Both the position numbers and the translations under genes were made by a program. Source: Candidatus Rokuibacteriota bacterium (GTDB taxonomy: Bacteria > Methylomirabilota > Methylomirabilia > Rokubacteriales > CSP1-6). Taken from it: 57,281 bases of DNA. This document shows positions 49,956 through 57,281 of the stretch, one piece after another. The notes under the pieces were generated by a model. The model ran no database searches and was not told the origin of the DNA. It was given only the letters and a program-made list of their open reading frames with translations. The stretch lies in assembly GCA_003220315.1 (NCBI GenBank), contig QHSA01000149.1, positions 1-57,281 of the forward strand, written 5' to 3'. Each line of letters opens with the position of its first letter. Position 1 is the first letter of the stretch.

Positions 49956-51242
49956 ATGATGCTCGTCGCCGTGTCGGACGCGCGCCGCGGGTGGGCGATG
50001 TGGGCCCTGCCGGCGCTCCTGTTCCTCATCGCGTTCTTCCACCGGAGCGCGCCGGGGATCATCGCGAAGGACCTCATGCACGACTTCAACACCACGGCCG
50101 CGATCGTCGGACTCCTGTCGGCGACCTACTTCTACGCGTACGCCGGCCTCATGATCCCCGCAGGGCTCTGCATCGACGCGTTCGGCGTCCGGCGCGTCGT
50201 CTCCGCCGGCGGGCTCGTCATGGGGTTCGGGACCGTCGCGATGGGGCTCGCGGCGACCCCATGGGCGCTGTTCGCCGCACGGTTCGCGGTGGGTCTCGGC
50301 GCCGCCACGACGTTCATCGGCGCCCTCAAGGTCGCCGCGACGTGGTTCCCGCCCGGACGCTTCGGCTTTCTCTCGGCCGTGACGGCGACCGTCGGTTTCA
50401 TGGGCGCCCTCGCCTCGACGGCCCCCCTCGCCCTCCTCGTCGCGGTCGCGGGATGGCGCGGCGCGCTCGGCGTCGTGGGCCTCGGCACGCTCGCGGTCTC
50501 TCTCCTCTGCTTCGCGGTCGTGCGTGATGGACCTGACGAGCGCACCACGGACGCGACGCCGGCCGTGCGGGCGGTCGTGGTCGGATTGGTCCGGGTGCTG
50601 CGCAATCCGCACACGTGGCCGCCATTCCTCGCGTTCTTCTGCCTGTACTCCGCGTTCGGCAACCTGTCGCTCTGGATCGTGCCGTACTTGCGCGACGTCT
50701 ACGGCCTCTCGGCGCGCGACGCCGCGCTCTACGCGACCGCCCCGTCACTGGCGCTGCTCGGCTCGGCGCCGCTCACGGGCTTCGTGTCCGACCGCGTGCT
50801 CGGGCGTCGGAAGCTGCCGTACGTCGCCCTCGCGTCGTGCTCCTTCGTGCTGTGGCTCGTGCTGATCACGACCCTCGGCGTGCTCCCGCTCGGCGGCGTG
50901 TACGCGCTCTTCTTCGCGATGGGCGCCCTCAGCGCCGCCTTCGTGCTCACGTGGCCGCTCGGCCGCGAGGTGAATCCGCCCCGACTCGCCGGCATCGCGG
51001 TCGCGGTCGTGAACCTCGGAGGCTTCCTGGGTGCCGCGCTCACGCAGGGGCCGCTCGGCGCGGTCCTGGACGCGCGCTGGACGGGGGTCGTCTCGGGCGG
51101 GGCGCGCGTCTACCCGCTCGAGGCGTACGCGGGGGCGTTCGCCGCCTGCGCGGCCCTCGCGCTGGCCGCCGCTCTCCTGAGCCTGCTCTTGCGCGAGACG
51201 CGCGGGCGTAACGTCTATGCCGACCTTCGCGGGGGTGAGTGA
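49956..51242 (+). CDS. major facilitator superfamily transporter
   Basis: 428 residues, twelve predicted helices. AMWALPALLFLIAFFHRSAPGIIAKDLMHDF and TYFYAYAGLMIPAGLCIDAFGVRRVV (motif A region) open the protein; ARFAVGLGAATTFIGALKVAATWFPPGRFGFLSA follows. The second half has TGFVSDRVLGRRKLP. The overall pattern resembles the hexuronate/dicarboxylate-type anion symporters. It is divergent from the F420 operon; the substrate is unknown. Confidence 0.9.
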   Translation: MMLVAVSDARRGWAMWALPALLFLIAFFHRSAPGIIAKDLMHDFNTTAAIVGLLSATYFYAYAGLMIPAGLCIDAFGVRRVVSAGGLVMGFGTVAMGLAATPWALFAARFAVGLGAATTFIGALKVAATWFPPGRFGFLSAVTATVGFMGALASTAPLALLVAVAGWRGALGVVGLGTLAVSLLCFAVVRDGPDERTTDATPAVRAVVVGLVRVLRNPHTWPPFLAFFCLYSAFGNLSLWIVPYLRDVYGLSARDAALYATAPSLALLGSAPLTGFVSDRVLGRRKLPYVALASCSFVLWLVLITTLGVLPLGGVYALFFAMGALSAAFVLTWPLGREVNPPRLAGIAVAVVNLGGFLGAALTQGPLGAVLDARWTGVVSGGARVYPLEAYAGAFAACAALALAAALLSLLLRETRGRNVYADLRGGE

Positions 51243-51243
51243 C

Positions 51244-51544
51244 GTGACGCCGGAGGAGTTCGCCCAGAAGATCAGCGCGTGGGCCCGCGGGACGATGATC
51301 GAGGCCGATGGTCCGCCCGGACCTGTTCCCGCTGACCCTCCAGCTGTCGGTCAACCGTATCCGGAACGCCAGCCGTGGGACATTGACAGCCGAGGCCCAG
51401 ATCGTGCATCGTGGTCGTACCACCCTTGTCGTCGAGGTCTCGGTATTCGACGGGCAGCGACGACTAATCGCAAAACTCGTGGCGACTCAACTGGCTCCGG
51501 CGGCCCCGCCGGCGACCGCGCCCGCCGGCCGCCCCGGTCGGTAG
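51244..51544 (+). pseudogene. decayed PaaI-like hotdog thioesterase
   Basis: A GTG at 51244 starts VTPEEFAQKISAWARGTMIEADGP in one frame. From about 51308 the +1 frame encodes LTLQLSVNRIRNASRGTLTAEAQIVHRGRTTLVVEVSVFDG, the second half of a hotdog-fold thioesterase, then a Pro/Ala tail. The two halves are out of frame and the catalytic first half of the hotdog domain (about 50 residues) is missing. It may instead be a short standalone gene from ATG 51308. The overlap region between the MFS gene and the kinase gene is otherwise empty. Confidence 0.5.
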
Positions 51545-51557
51545 GACAGAGGGGGGC

Positions 51558-52991
51558 ATGCGGCTCGGCTCGAAAATCTTCCTGACTTCCGCTCTCGTGA
51601 TCGTCGTCCTCGCGGGCGTCGGGTTTCTGAGCCTTCGCGCGCTGGGCCGTCTCGTGTCGGTCAACCGGGAGATCGCGACGCGGACGGTCCCCGCGCTACG
51701 CCTCACCGCGTCCGCGCGCGAGGCGATCGCCCCACTCGTGCGCCTCGAGGCGCGCGCGATCGTGCTGGGCGACGCGCGGTACGCCACGGCGTGGACCGAG
51801 CGGGCGGCGCGGGTCGCCGACAACCTCGATCGTCTCGCCGAGTACGCGGTGAGCGAGCGGGAGGCGTTTTACCTCCGCGAGGCGAGCGCCGCGTTCGAGG
51901 GCTACCGGCGCGTCGTCGCCGAGGAACAGGCGCTCCTCCAGCGCGGCGAGCGGGCGCGCGCGCTGCGTCTCACCGACGCCGACGCACGGGTGCTCATCGA
52001 GGACGTCCAGGAGAACCTCGACGGGCTGATGGCCGCGACCCATACGCGGGTTCTCGCGGCACAGGCCGAGGCCGCCCGCCTCGAGTCGCGCACGTGGACC
52101 GCAGTCCTGATCGCGCTCACCGCCGCCGTCTGCCTGGCGCTGCTCGGTACCGCCGTCGTCGCCCAGCGGATGACCCGCTCGCTCGCCCTCCTGTCCTCGG
52201 CGACGGCCGAGGTCGCCGCGGGCGCGTTTCGTGAGCCCATCGTGGTCGAGAGCCGTGACGAGATCGGGGCGCTCGCGCGATCGTTCAACTCGATGGCGAG
52301 CCAGCTGCGCGAGATGGACGATATGAAGCGGGACTTCTTCGAGACCGTCTCACACGAGCTCCGGTCGCCGCTCACGTCGATCCGCGGCGCCGCCGATCTC
52401 CTCCGCGACGGCGTTCCCGGACCGCTCACGGAGAAGCAGGAACGCCTCATGGACATCATCGGGCAGAGCTCCGAGCGGCTGCTCCGGCTCGTCAATCAGA
52501 TCCTCGAGACGTCGCGCCTGCGGGCGGGGCTCGTGGAGCTCGACCGTAAGCCGCTCAATCTGGCGTGGCTCGTGGACCGCGTCGTCGAGGAGATCCACCC
52601 GCAGGCCGAGGAGGCGGGCATCACCCTCGAGCGCGAGCGCCTCGGAGCGGACTTTACGTATCGCGGCGACGAGGAGCGCCTCCACCAGCTGGTCGTCAAC
52701 CTCGGCGCCAACGCGATCCGCTTCACCCCGCGCGGGGGGCGCGTCGTCGTGCGACTGATCGACACCGGCCCGGAGCTCGAGCTCCAGGTCGAGGACACGG
52801 GCGTCGGCATCCCCGCCGATGCGTTGCCGCACATCTTCGAGGCCTACCGCCAGGCCCACAGCGAGCGGGGCGGCACGGGCCTGGGCCTCGCGATCGTGCG
52901 CGGCATCGTGGACGCCCACGGCGGGCGCGTGACTGCCGAGTCGCGCGAAGGAAAAGGGAGCCGCTTCACCGTGCTCCTGCCGCGCGCATGA
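51558..52991 (+). CDS. membrane sensor histidine kinase (QseE/GlrK-like)
   Basis: 477 residues. Helix 1 (about 8-28), a periplasmic four-helix-type sensor (30-175), helix 2 (about 178-200), HAMP (200-255), HisKA with His266 in ETVSHELRSPLTSIRG, and HATPase with N-box VVNLGANAIRF, G1 DTGVGIP and G2 GGTGLGLAIV. The operon order kinase, small lipoprotein, then regulator resembles the QseE-QseG-QseF (GlrK-YfhG-GlrR) system. The stop overlaps the lipoprotein ATG. Confidence 0.93.
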   Translation: MRLGSKIFLTSALVIVVLAGVGFLSLRALGRLVSVNREIATRTVPALRLTASAREAIAPLVRLEARAIVLGDARYATAWTERAARVADNLDRLAEYAVSEREAFYLREASAAFEGYRRVVAEEQALLQRGERARALRLTDADARVLIEDVQENLDGLMAATHTRVLAAQAEAARLESRTWTAVLIALTAAVCLALLGTAVVAQRMTRSLALLSSATAEVAAGAFREPIVVESRDEIGALARSFNSMASQLREMDDMKRDFFETVSHELRSPLTSIRGAADLLRDGVPGPLTEKQERLMDIIGQSSERLLRLVNQILETSRLRAGLVELDRKPLNLAWLVDRVVEEIHPQAEEAGITLERERLGADFTYRGDEERLHQLVVNLGANAIRFTPRGGRVVVRLIDTGPELELQVEDTGVGIPADALPHIFEAYRQAHSERGGTGLGLAIVRGIVDAHGGRVTAESREGKGSRFTVLLPRA

Positions 52992-53323
52992 GGATATCGG
53001 TCGTCGCCCTGCTCCTCGCCCTTCTCGCCGGTGGCTGCGCCTCCCTGCCTCCGTGGCCGTGGTGGTATGGGCCGGAGCTCGTGAAAGCCGACCGCCTCGT
53101 CGAGCAGGGCGACTACGCGGGGGCCGTGGCCGCCTACGACGCGTACCTCGCGAGACACGGCGCGGACGCGCGGGTCCGGATGAGCCGGAACACGGTGGCG
53201 TCGATTCTCGCGCTCCAGCGAGAGATCGCGCGGCTCCGCGAGGACCTCGCCAAGCGCGAGGCGGACCTGGAGCGGCTGAAGGAGCTCGACCTCCGCATCG
53301 AGCGCCGCGGAGAGAAGAAGTGA
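52988..53323 (+). CDS. small lipoprotein, QseG/YfhG-like position
   Basis: 111 residues. A lipoprotein signal with lipobox LLAGGCAS (Cys about 17) is followed by a helical domain rich in Arg/Glu (DRLVEQGDYAGAVAAYDAYLARHG, a TPR-like helix pair) and a coiled coil (ALQREIARLREDLAKREADLERLKELDLRIERR). In the related enterobacterial system the outer-membrane lipoprotein QseG modulates the kinase. It overlaps the upstream kinase gene by 4 bp, supporting a joint role. Confidence 0.8.
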   Translation: MRISVVALLLALLAGGCASLPPWPWWYGPELVKADRLVEQGDYAGAVAAYDAYLARHGADARVRMSRNTVASILALQREIARLREDLAKREADLERLKELDLRIERRGEKK

Positions 53324-53331
53324 ACCGCGCC

Positions 53332-53569
53332 GTCTCAGGCCACCCAGATCATCGAAGGGGGCCTCGACGGCCCCCTCCGAGCCTCCCCCAGGATCGGTTG
53401 CGCGGGCGAAGCCCGCGCTCGAAGGGCGATCAGTCCCACGGCCACCCACCGATCGGGCCGGCCCCGCGGACCGCCGGTGAAGGGAACGGCGGCAGGGGGA
53501 ACGGAGCCGCGGCGCCCCTCGTCTCAGGCCACCCACCGATCGGGCCGGCCCCGCGGACCCCGCTACAGT
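53332..53569 (+). repeat. intercistronic repeat locus F, one unit interrupted by a second element
   Basis: GTCTCAGGCCACCCA at 53332-53346 is cut off, then an about 85-bp bipalindromic element intervenes, and the unit resumes with GGCCACCCACCGATCGGG at about 53440. A complete second unit follows to 53567, ending CCCCGCTACA and then the GTG of the kinase gene at 53568. Confidence 0.8.
53345..53427. repeat. bipalindromic repeat element, copy 2 (nested in locus F)
   Basis: Reverse complement of 14524-14604 with a few differences. Hairpins are GGGGGCC/GGCCCCC (loop TCGAC on this strand) and GCGCGGGC/GCCCGCGC. Its insertion splits a copy of the intercistronic repeat, showing that the element can move or be copied. 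Confidence 0.8.
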
Positions 53570-55058
53570 GACGCGGAAGGTTCTCGTTGTCGACGACGAC
53601 GCGGCGATCCTCGAGGTGCTTACGATGCGCCTCGCAGCGATGGGCTTCGACGTCACCCCGGTGGGTGAGCCGCGCCGCGCGCTGGAGGCCGCCACCGTGC
53701 AGCGATTCGATCTCGCGCTCATCGATCTGCGCATGGGACCGATGGACGGGGTCCAGCTCATGGAGGCGCTCCACGCGCAGCAGCGCCGGTTGCCGGTGCT
53801 CATCATGACCGCCCACGGCACGATCGACAACGCCGTGCAGGCGGTCAGGCGCGGCGCCTTCGACTATCTGACGAAGCCGTTCGTGCGCGACGAGCTCCGC
53901 ACGAAGATCGAGCGCGCGCTCGCCACGCGACGATGGGCGCGCGACCGCGAGCGGCTCCTCACCGTCGGTCAGACGCTCGCCTCGTCCGGGATTATGGAGC
54001 GCGTGCTCGATTCGGTCGCCCAGGCCACGGTCGAGGCGACCGAGGCTGAGCGCTGCGTCGTCTTCCAGCTCGAGCGCGGACGCCTCGTGCCGATGGCGAG
54101 CGCCGGGTCGCCCCCGCCCTCGTGGGAGGCGCTCGAGGCGGCCGCGACCACCGCGATGGAGAAGGGGGTGCCGATCACCCGCTCGGCGGGCGGCGACGCC
54201 GAGGCGGGCACGATCGTCGCGGCACCGCTCGTCGTCCAGCGCGGGCCGACGGGAGCGCTCGTCATCGAGACGCCGACGCGCGTCGAGCCCACCGACGACG
54301 ACCTTGAGCTGCTCGCGCTCTTCTCGTCGCAGGCGGCGATCGCGGTCCGCAACACGCACGAGCTCGAGCGCCTGAGGAGCGGCGCGCTCGCGGCGCTCGG
54401 CCGGATGGCGACGCAGGTCGCCCACGAGATCAAGAACCCGCTCGCCGGCCTGCGTCTGTACGCCCGCCACCTCGACCAGCGCCTCAGCCGGGCGGGCGAC
54501 ACGGAGGGTCGGGAGCTCGCGGGCAAGATCGCGGCTGGCGTGGAGCACCTCGCCGACGTGGTCGCCGAGATCACGGCATTCGGGCGCCCACCCGAGCTCC
54601 ACCGCGCGCCGACGAACGTCCACGCGGTTCTCGACGAGTGCCTCGAGCTCGCCGCCGCGCGCTTCGCTGCGACCGCGATCGAAGTGGTTCGGGGGTGGGA
54701 TCCGGCGTGCCCGGAGGCGCTCATGCTCGATCCGCGCGAGCTCCGGAAGGCCTTCCTCAACCTCATTGTCAACGCGTTCGAAGCCCTCGACGGCTCGGGC
54801 CGGCTCACCCTGGCGACCTCGTACGCGGCCGACTCCGGTATGATCACGGTGACGATCGAGGACACCGGGGCGGGCATGAGCGACGAGACGATCTCGCGGG
54901 CGTTCGACCTCTTCTACACGACCAAGCCCGACGGGACCGGGCTCGGCATGTCGATCGCGCGCTCGGTCGTCCAGCTCCACGGGGGCGAGCTCAGCCTCCA
55001 GAGCCGGCTCGGGCACGGCACGCGCGTGCAGGTGCGACTGCCGGTCGTGGCGCCGTGA
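53568..55058 (+). CDS. receiver-GAF-histidine kinase (NtrB-like class)
   Basis: 496 residues from GTG. A receiver domain (1-118; VDDDA, phospho-Asp53, KPF), a GAF sensor (about 130-270, ERCVVFQLERGRLVPMASAG) and a soluble kinase core: H-box His286 in MATQVAHEIKNPLAGLRLYA, N-box LIVNAFEAL, G boxes DTGAGM and GTGLGMSIA. The HEIKNPL form of the H-box matches kinases that partner sigma54 activators. It has no membrane helix. The stop overlaps the next gene (GTGA). Confidence 0.93.
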   Translation: MTRKVLVVDDDAAILEVLTMRLAAMGFDVTPVGEPRRALEAATVQRFDLALIDLRMGPMDGVQLMEALHAQQRRLPVLIMTAHGTIDNAVQAVRRGAFDYLTKPFVRDELRTKIERALATRRWARDRERLLTVGQTLASSGIMERVLDSVAQATVEATEAERCVVFQLERGRLVPMASAGSPPPSWEALEAAATTAMEKGVPITRSAGGDAEAGTIVAAPLVVQRGPTGALVIETPTRVEPTDDDLELLALFSSQAAIAVRNTHELERLRSGALAALGRMATQVAHEIKNPLAGLRLYARHLDQRLSRAGDTEGRELAGKIAAGVEHLADVVAEITAFGRPPELHRAPTNVHAVLDECLELAAARFAATAIEVVRGWDPACPEALMLDPRELRKAFLNLIVNAFEALDGSGRLTLATSYAADSGMITVTIEDTGAGMSDETISRAFDLFYTTKPDGTGLGMSIARSVVQLHGGELSLQSRLGHGTRVQVRLPVVAP

Positions 55059-56443
55059 AGACCAACACCGGCGCGGTCCTCGTCGTCGACGACGAGAAGA
55101 CGATCGCCGACGGGCTCCGGCTCACGCTCGAGAGCGAGGGCTACGCGGTGCACACGACCGGAAGCGTGCGGGACGCGCTCGCCGCCTTCGCGCAGTGCGA
55201 GGCCGAGGCCGCGATCGTGGACCTGATGCTCCCGGACGGCGACGGTCTCAACCTCACGCGGGAGCTCCGGCGGCGCGACCCCTCGCTCCAGGTGATCGTG
55301 ATCACCGCGTACGGCTCGGTGCGCAAGGCCATGGAGGCGACCAAAGGGGCCGGGGCGTTCCATGTCCTCGAGAAGCCGTTCGATCCGGATGAGCTCCTCG
55401 GTCTCGTGCGGAGCGCGCTCGACCACCGGAGGCTCGTCGTCGAGAACACCAACCTGCGGCGCCGCCTCGCCGACCGCGCCGCCGACAGCGAGATCCTCGG
55501 GCAGGCGCCCGGGATCCAGCGCGTCCTGGAAACGGTCGCGGCGGTCGCGGACGCCGACGCCAACGTGCTGATCATCGGCGAGAGCGGGACCGGCAAGGAG
55601 CTCGTCGCCGACGCGCTCCACGAGCGGAGCCGGCGGCGCGGCGGGCCGTGGGTGAAGATCAACTGCGCTGCGCTGCCCAAGGATCTCATCGAGTCCGAGC
55701 TGTTCGGCCACACCCGCGGTGCCTTTACGGGCGCCACCAGCGACAAGACGGGCTTGCTCGAGGAGGCGGACGGGGGCTCGCTTCTCCTCGACGAGATCAC
55801 GGAGATGCCCGCGGAGCTCCAGGCGAAGCTCCTCCGCGTGCTCGAGGAGCGTGCCGTGCGCCGGGTGGGCGCCGCCAAAGCCGTCCCGGTGGACTTCCGC
55901 CTCATCTCGTCGACGAACCGGAGCCCCGAGGCGGCCCTGCGCGAGGGCCGCCTGCGCCAGGACCTGTTCTTCCGGATCAACACCGTCTCGATCGACGTCC
56001 CGCCGCTGCGCGAGCGCCGGGAGGACATCCCGATCCTGGTCCGCGCGTTCCTGGAGCGCTATCGCGCCAAGCACGGCCGGGACGTCGGGGGCATCGAGCC
56101 GGAGGCCTACCGGAGGCTGCTCTCCTACGCATGGCCCGGCAACGTCCGCGAGCTCCAGAACGCGCTCGAGCGCGCGGTGCTCGTGACTCGTGGACCGCAG
56201 ATCACCCTCGAGGATCTCCCCGAGCCGTTCCAGGGCGCGGACACCGAGCCCGGGGTGGCGCCGACCGTCGCACCCTCCGAAGTGCCCGTCGGCTCGCTCG
56301 AGGAGATCGAGCGTGCCTCCATCCTGCGCGCGCTCGAGACGACGAAGTGGAACAAGCAGGCCGCGGCGGCGCTGCTCGGGCTCCGGCGCCCGACGCTCTA
56401 CTCGAAGATGCGCAAGCACGGCATCCCGCAACGTCGGCCGTAG
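55055..56443 (+). CDS. sigma54-dependent response regulator (NtrC/GlrR-like)
   Basis: 462 residues from GTG. A receiver (1-120, VDDE, phospho-Asp56 in AAIVDLMLPDG, KPF), a AAA+ domain with Walker A GESGTGKELVA, the sigma54-contacting GAFTGA loop in RGAFTGATSDK, Walker B GGSLLLDEI and R-finger region, then a Fis-type HTH (SILRALETTKWNKQAAAALLGLRRPTLYSKMRKHGI). It probably responds to one or both kinases encoded upstream. A strong sigma54 promoter and an inverted repeat follow directly before glnK, a likely target. Confidence 0.95.
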   Translation: MKTNTGAVLVVDDEKTIADGLRLTLESEGYAVHTTGSVRDALAAFAQCEAEAAIVDLMLPDGDGLNLTRELRRRDPSLQVIVITAYGSVRKAMEATKGAGAFHVLEKPFDPDELLGLVRSALDHRRLVVENTNLRRRLADRAADSEILGQAPGIQRVLETVAAVADADANVLIIGESGTGKELVADALHERSRRRGGPWVKINCAALPKDLIESELFGHTRGAFTGATSDKTGLLEEADGGSLLLDEITEMPAELQAKLLRVLEERAVRRVGAAKAVPVDFRLISSTNRSPEAALREGRLRQDLFFRINTVSIDVPPLRERREDIPILVRAFLERYRAKHGRDVGGIEPEAYRRLLSYAWPGNVRELQNALERAVLVTRGPQITLEDLPEPFQGADTEPGVAPTVAPSEVPVGSLEEIERASILRALETTKWNKQAAAALLGLRRPTLYSKMRKHGIPQRRP

Positions 56444-56474
56444 GCCGGTGACAACGGCCCCTCCGCGTCGTTAG

Positions 56475-56987
<513 letters not shown>

Positions 56988-57004
56988 TCCCAAAGGAGGT
57001 TGCC

Positions 57005-57281
57005 GTGAAGCGATTCAGCCTCGCACTGGCAATGGTGCTGGTCGTGAGCGCCACCGCGATCGTGGCGTGGGCTCAGCAGCCCGCGGGACCCCCGCCGTCG
57101 GCCGCGCCGGCCGCCGCGACGCCGGCTGCGCCCGCCGCGTCGAAAATCGACAAGGGCGACACCGCGTGGATGCTGACCTCCTCCGCCCTGGTCCTCCTGA
57201 TGACCGCGCCCGGGCTCGCGCTGTTCTACGGCGGCATGGTCCGGCAGAAGAACGCGCTCGCGACGCTCATGCAGAGCTTCA
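57005..57281 (+). CDS. amtB: ammonium transporter AmtB, 5' part (runs off right edge)
   Basis: The first 92 codons are present. AAAGGAGG precedes the GTG at 57005. A signal peptide (RFSLALAMVLVVSATAIVAWA) is followed by a Pro/Ala linker, then KGDTAWMLTSSALVLLMTAPGLALFYGGMVRQKNALATLMQSF, the classic first helix of the Amt family. It is 17 bp after glnK. AmtB imports ammonium and is gated by GlnK. The remainder lies outside the window. Confidence 0.95.
   Translation, partial: MKRFSLALAMVLVVSATAIVAWAQQPAGPPPSAAPAAATPAAPAASKIDKGDTAWMLTSSALVLLMTAPGLALFYGGMVRQKNALATLMQSF

Overview
This 57-kb window comes from a very GC-rich bacterium with dense, often overlapping genes. It carries F420 biosynthesis, several molybdenum hydroxylase subunits, a Liv-type ABC transporter and many GTG starts. 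That mix fits an uncultivated soil or groundwater lineage such as Candidatus Rokubacteria (Methylomirabilota). The placement is inferred from gene content; no rRNA or other marker gene is present.

Layout. 1-5.2 kb (mostly minus strand): an integrase remnant at the left edge, a zinc-ribbon/nucleotidyl cyclase/AAA ATPase/TPR regulator, and a von Willebrand A-like secreted protein followed by a truncated GDT1-family exporter gene. This stretch contains a perfect 129-bp inverted duplication. 5.2-8.5 kb: an OmpR-type two-component pair and a secreted protein. 8.6-11.3 kb: a sulfur/metal transport group with TauE, two YeeE/YedE proteins and a VIT1-like protein; the second YeeE/YedE gene has an in-frame TGA where the family has cysteine, so it is probably a selenoprotein. 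11.3-13.8 kb: two acetyltransferase-type genes and a VapBC toxin-antitoxin pair. 13.9-20.8 kb (minus): an operon of two paralogous HxHAEG membrane proteins, a periplasmic protein, LivJHMGF and a TlpA thioredoxin. 20.9-31.5 kb (plus): a catabolic locus with an HpaB-like flavin monooxygenase, an enamidase homologue, a molybdenum hydroxylase with two large subunits flanking one FAD and one 2Fe-2S subunit, and a Tat-exported transglutaminase-like protein. 31.6-33.6 kb (minus): DinB, a DUF35 zinc-ribbon protein and a thiolase. 33.6-41.1 kb: an oxidoreductase, a membrane TPR protein, c-di-GMP turnover genes, and TusA with a cysteine desulfurase that lacks the catalytic lysine. 41.1-49.9 kb (minus): an F420 cluster (cofG, cofH, cofD, cofC, cofE, npdG, an LLM oxidoreductase) interspersed with an HU-like protein, a GNAT and an Ldh2-type dehydrogenase. 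50-57.3 kb (plus): an MFS transporter, a decayed thioesterase, a kinase-lipoprotein-kinase-sigma54 regulator cassette, and glnK-amtB behind a strong sigma54 promoter.

The most unusual global feature is a family of about 90-bp repeats, often in tandem pairs, that fill gaps between co-oriented genes. Their left edge supplies or adjoins the upstream stop codon and their right edge touches the downstream start codon. They occur at seven loci and sometimes encode the tail of the upstream protein. A second, bipalindromic element occurs twice and once lies inside a copy of the first family.

Functionally, the window joins nitrogen-status control (two-component/sigma54 to glnK-amtB), sulfur/selenium uptake and relay, F420-dependent redox chemistry, and probable degradation of organic or N-heterocyclic compounds by molybdenum hydroxylases.
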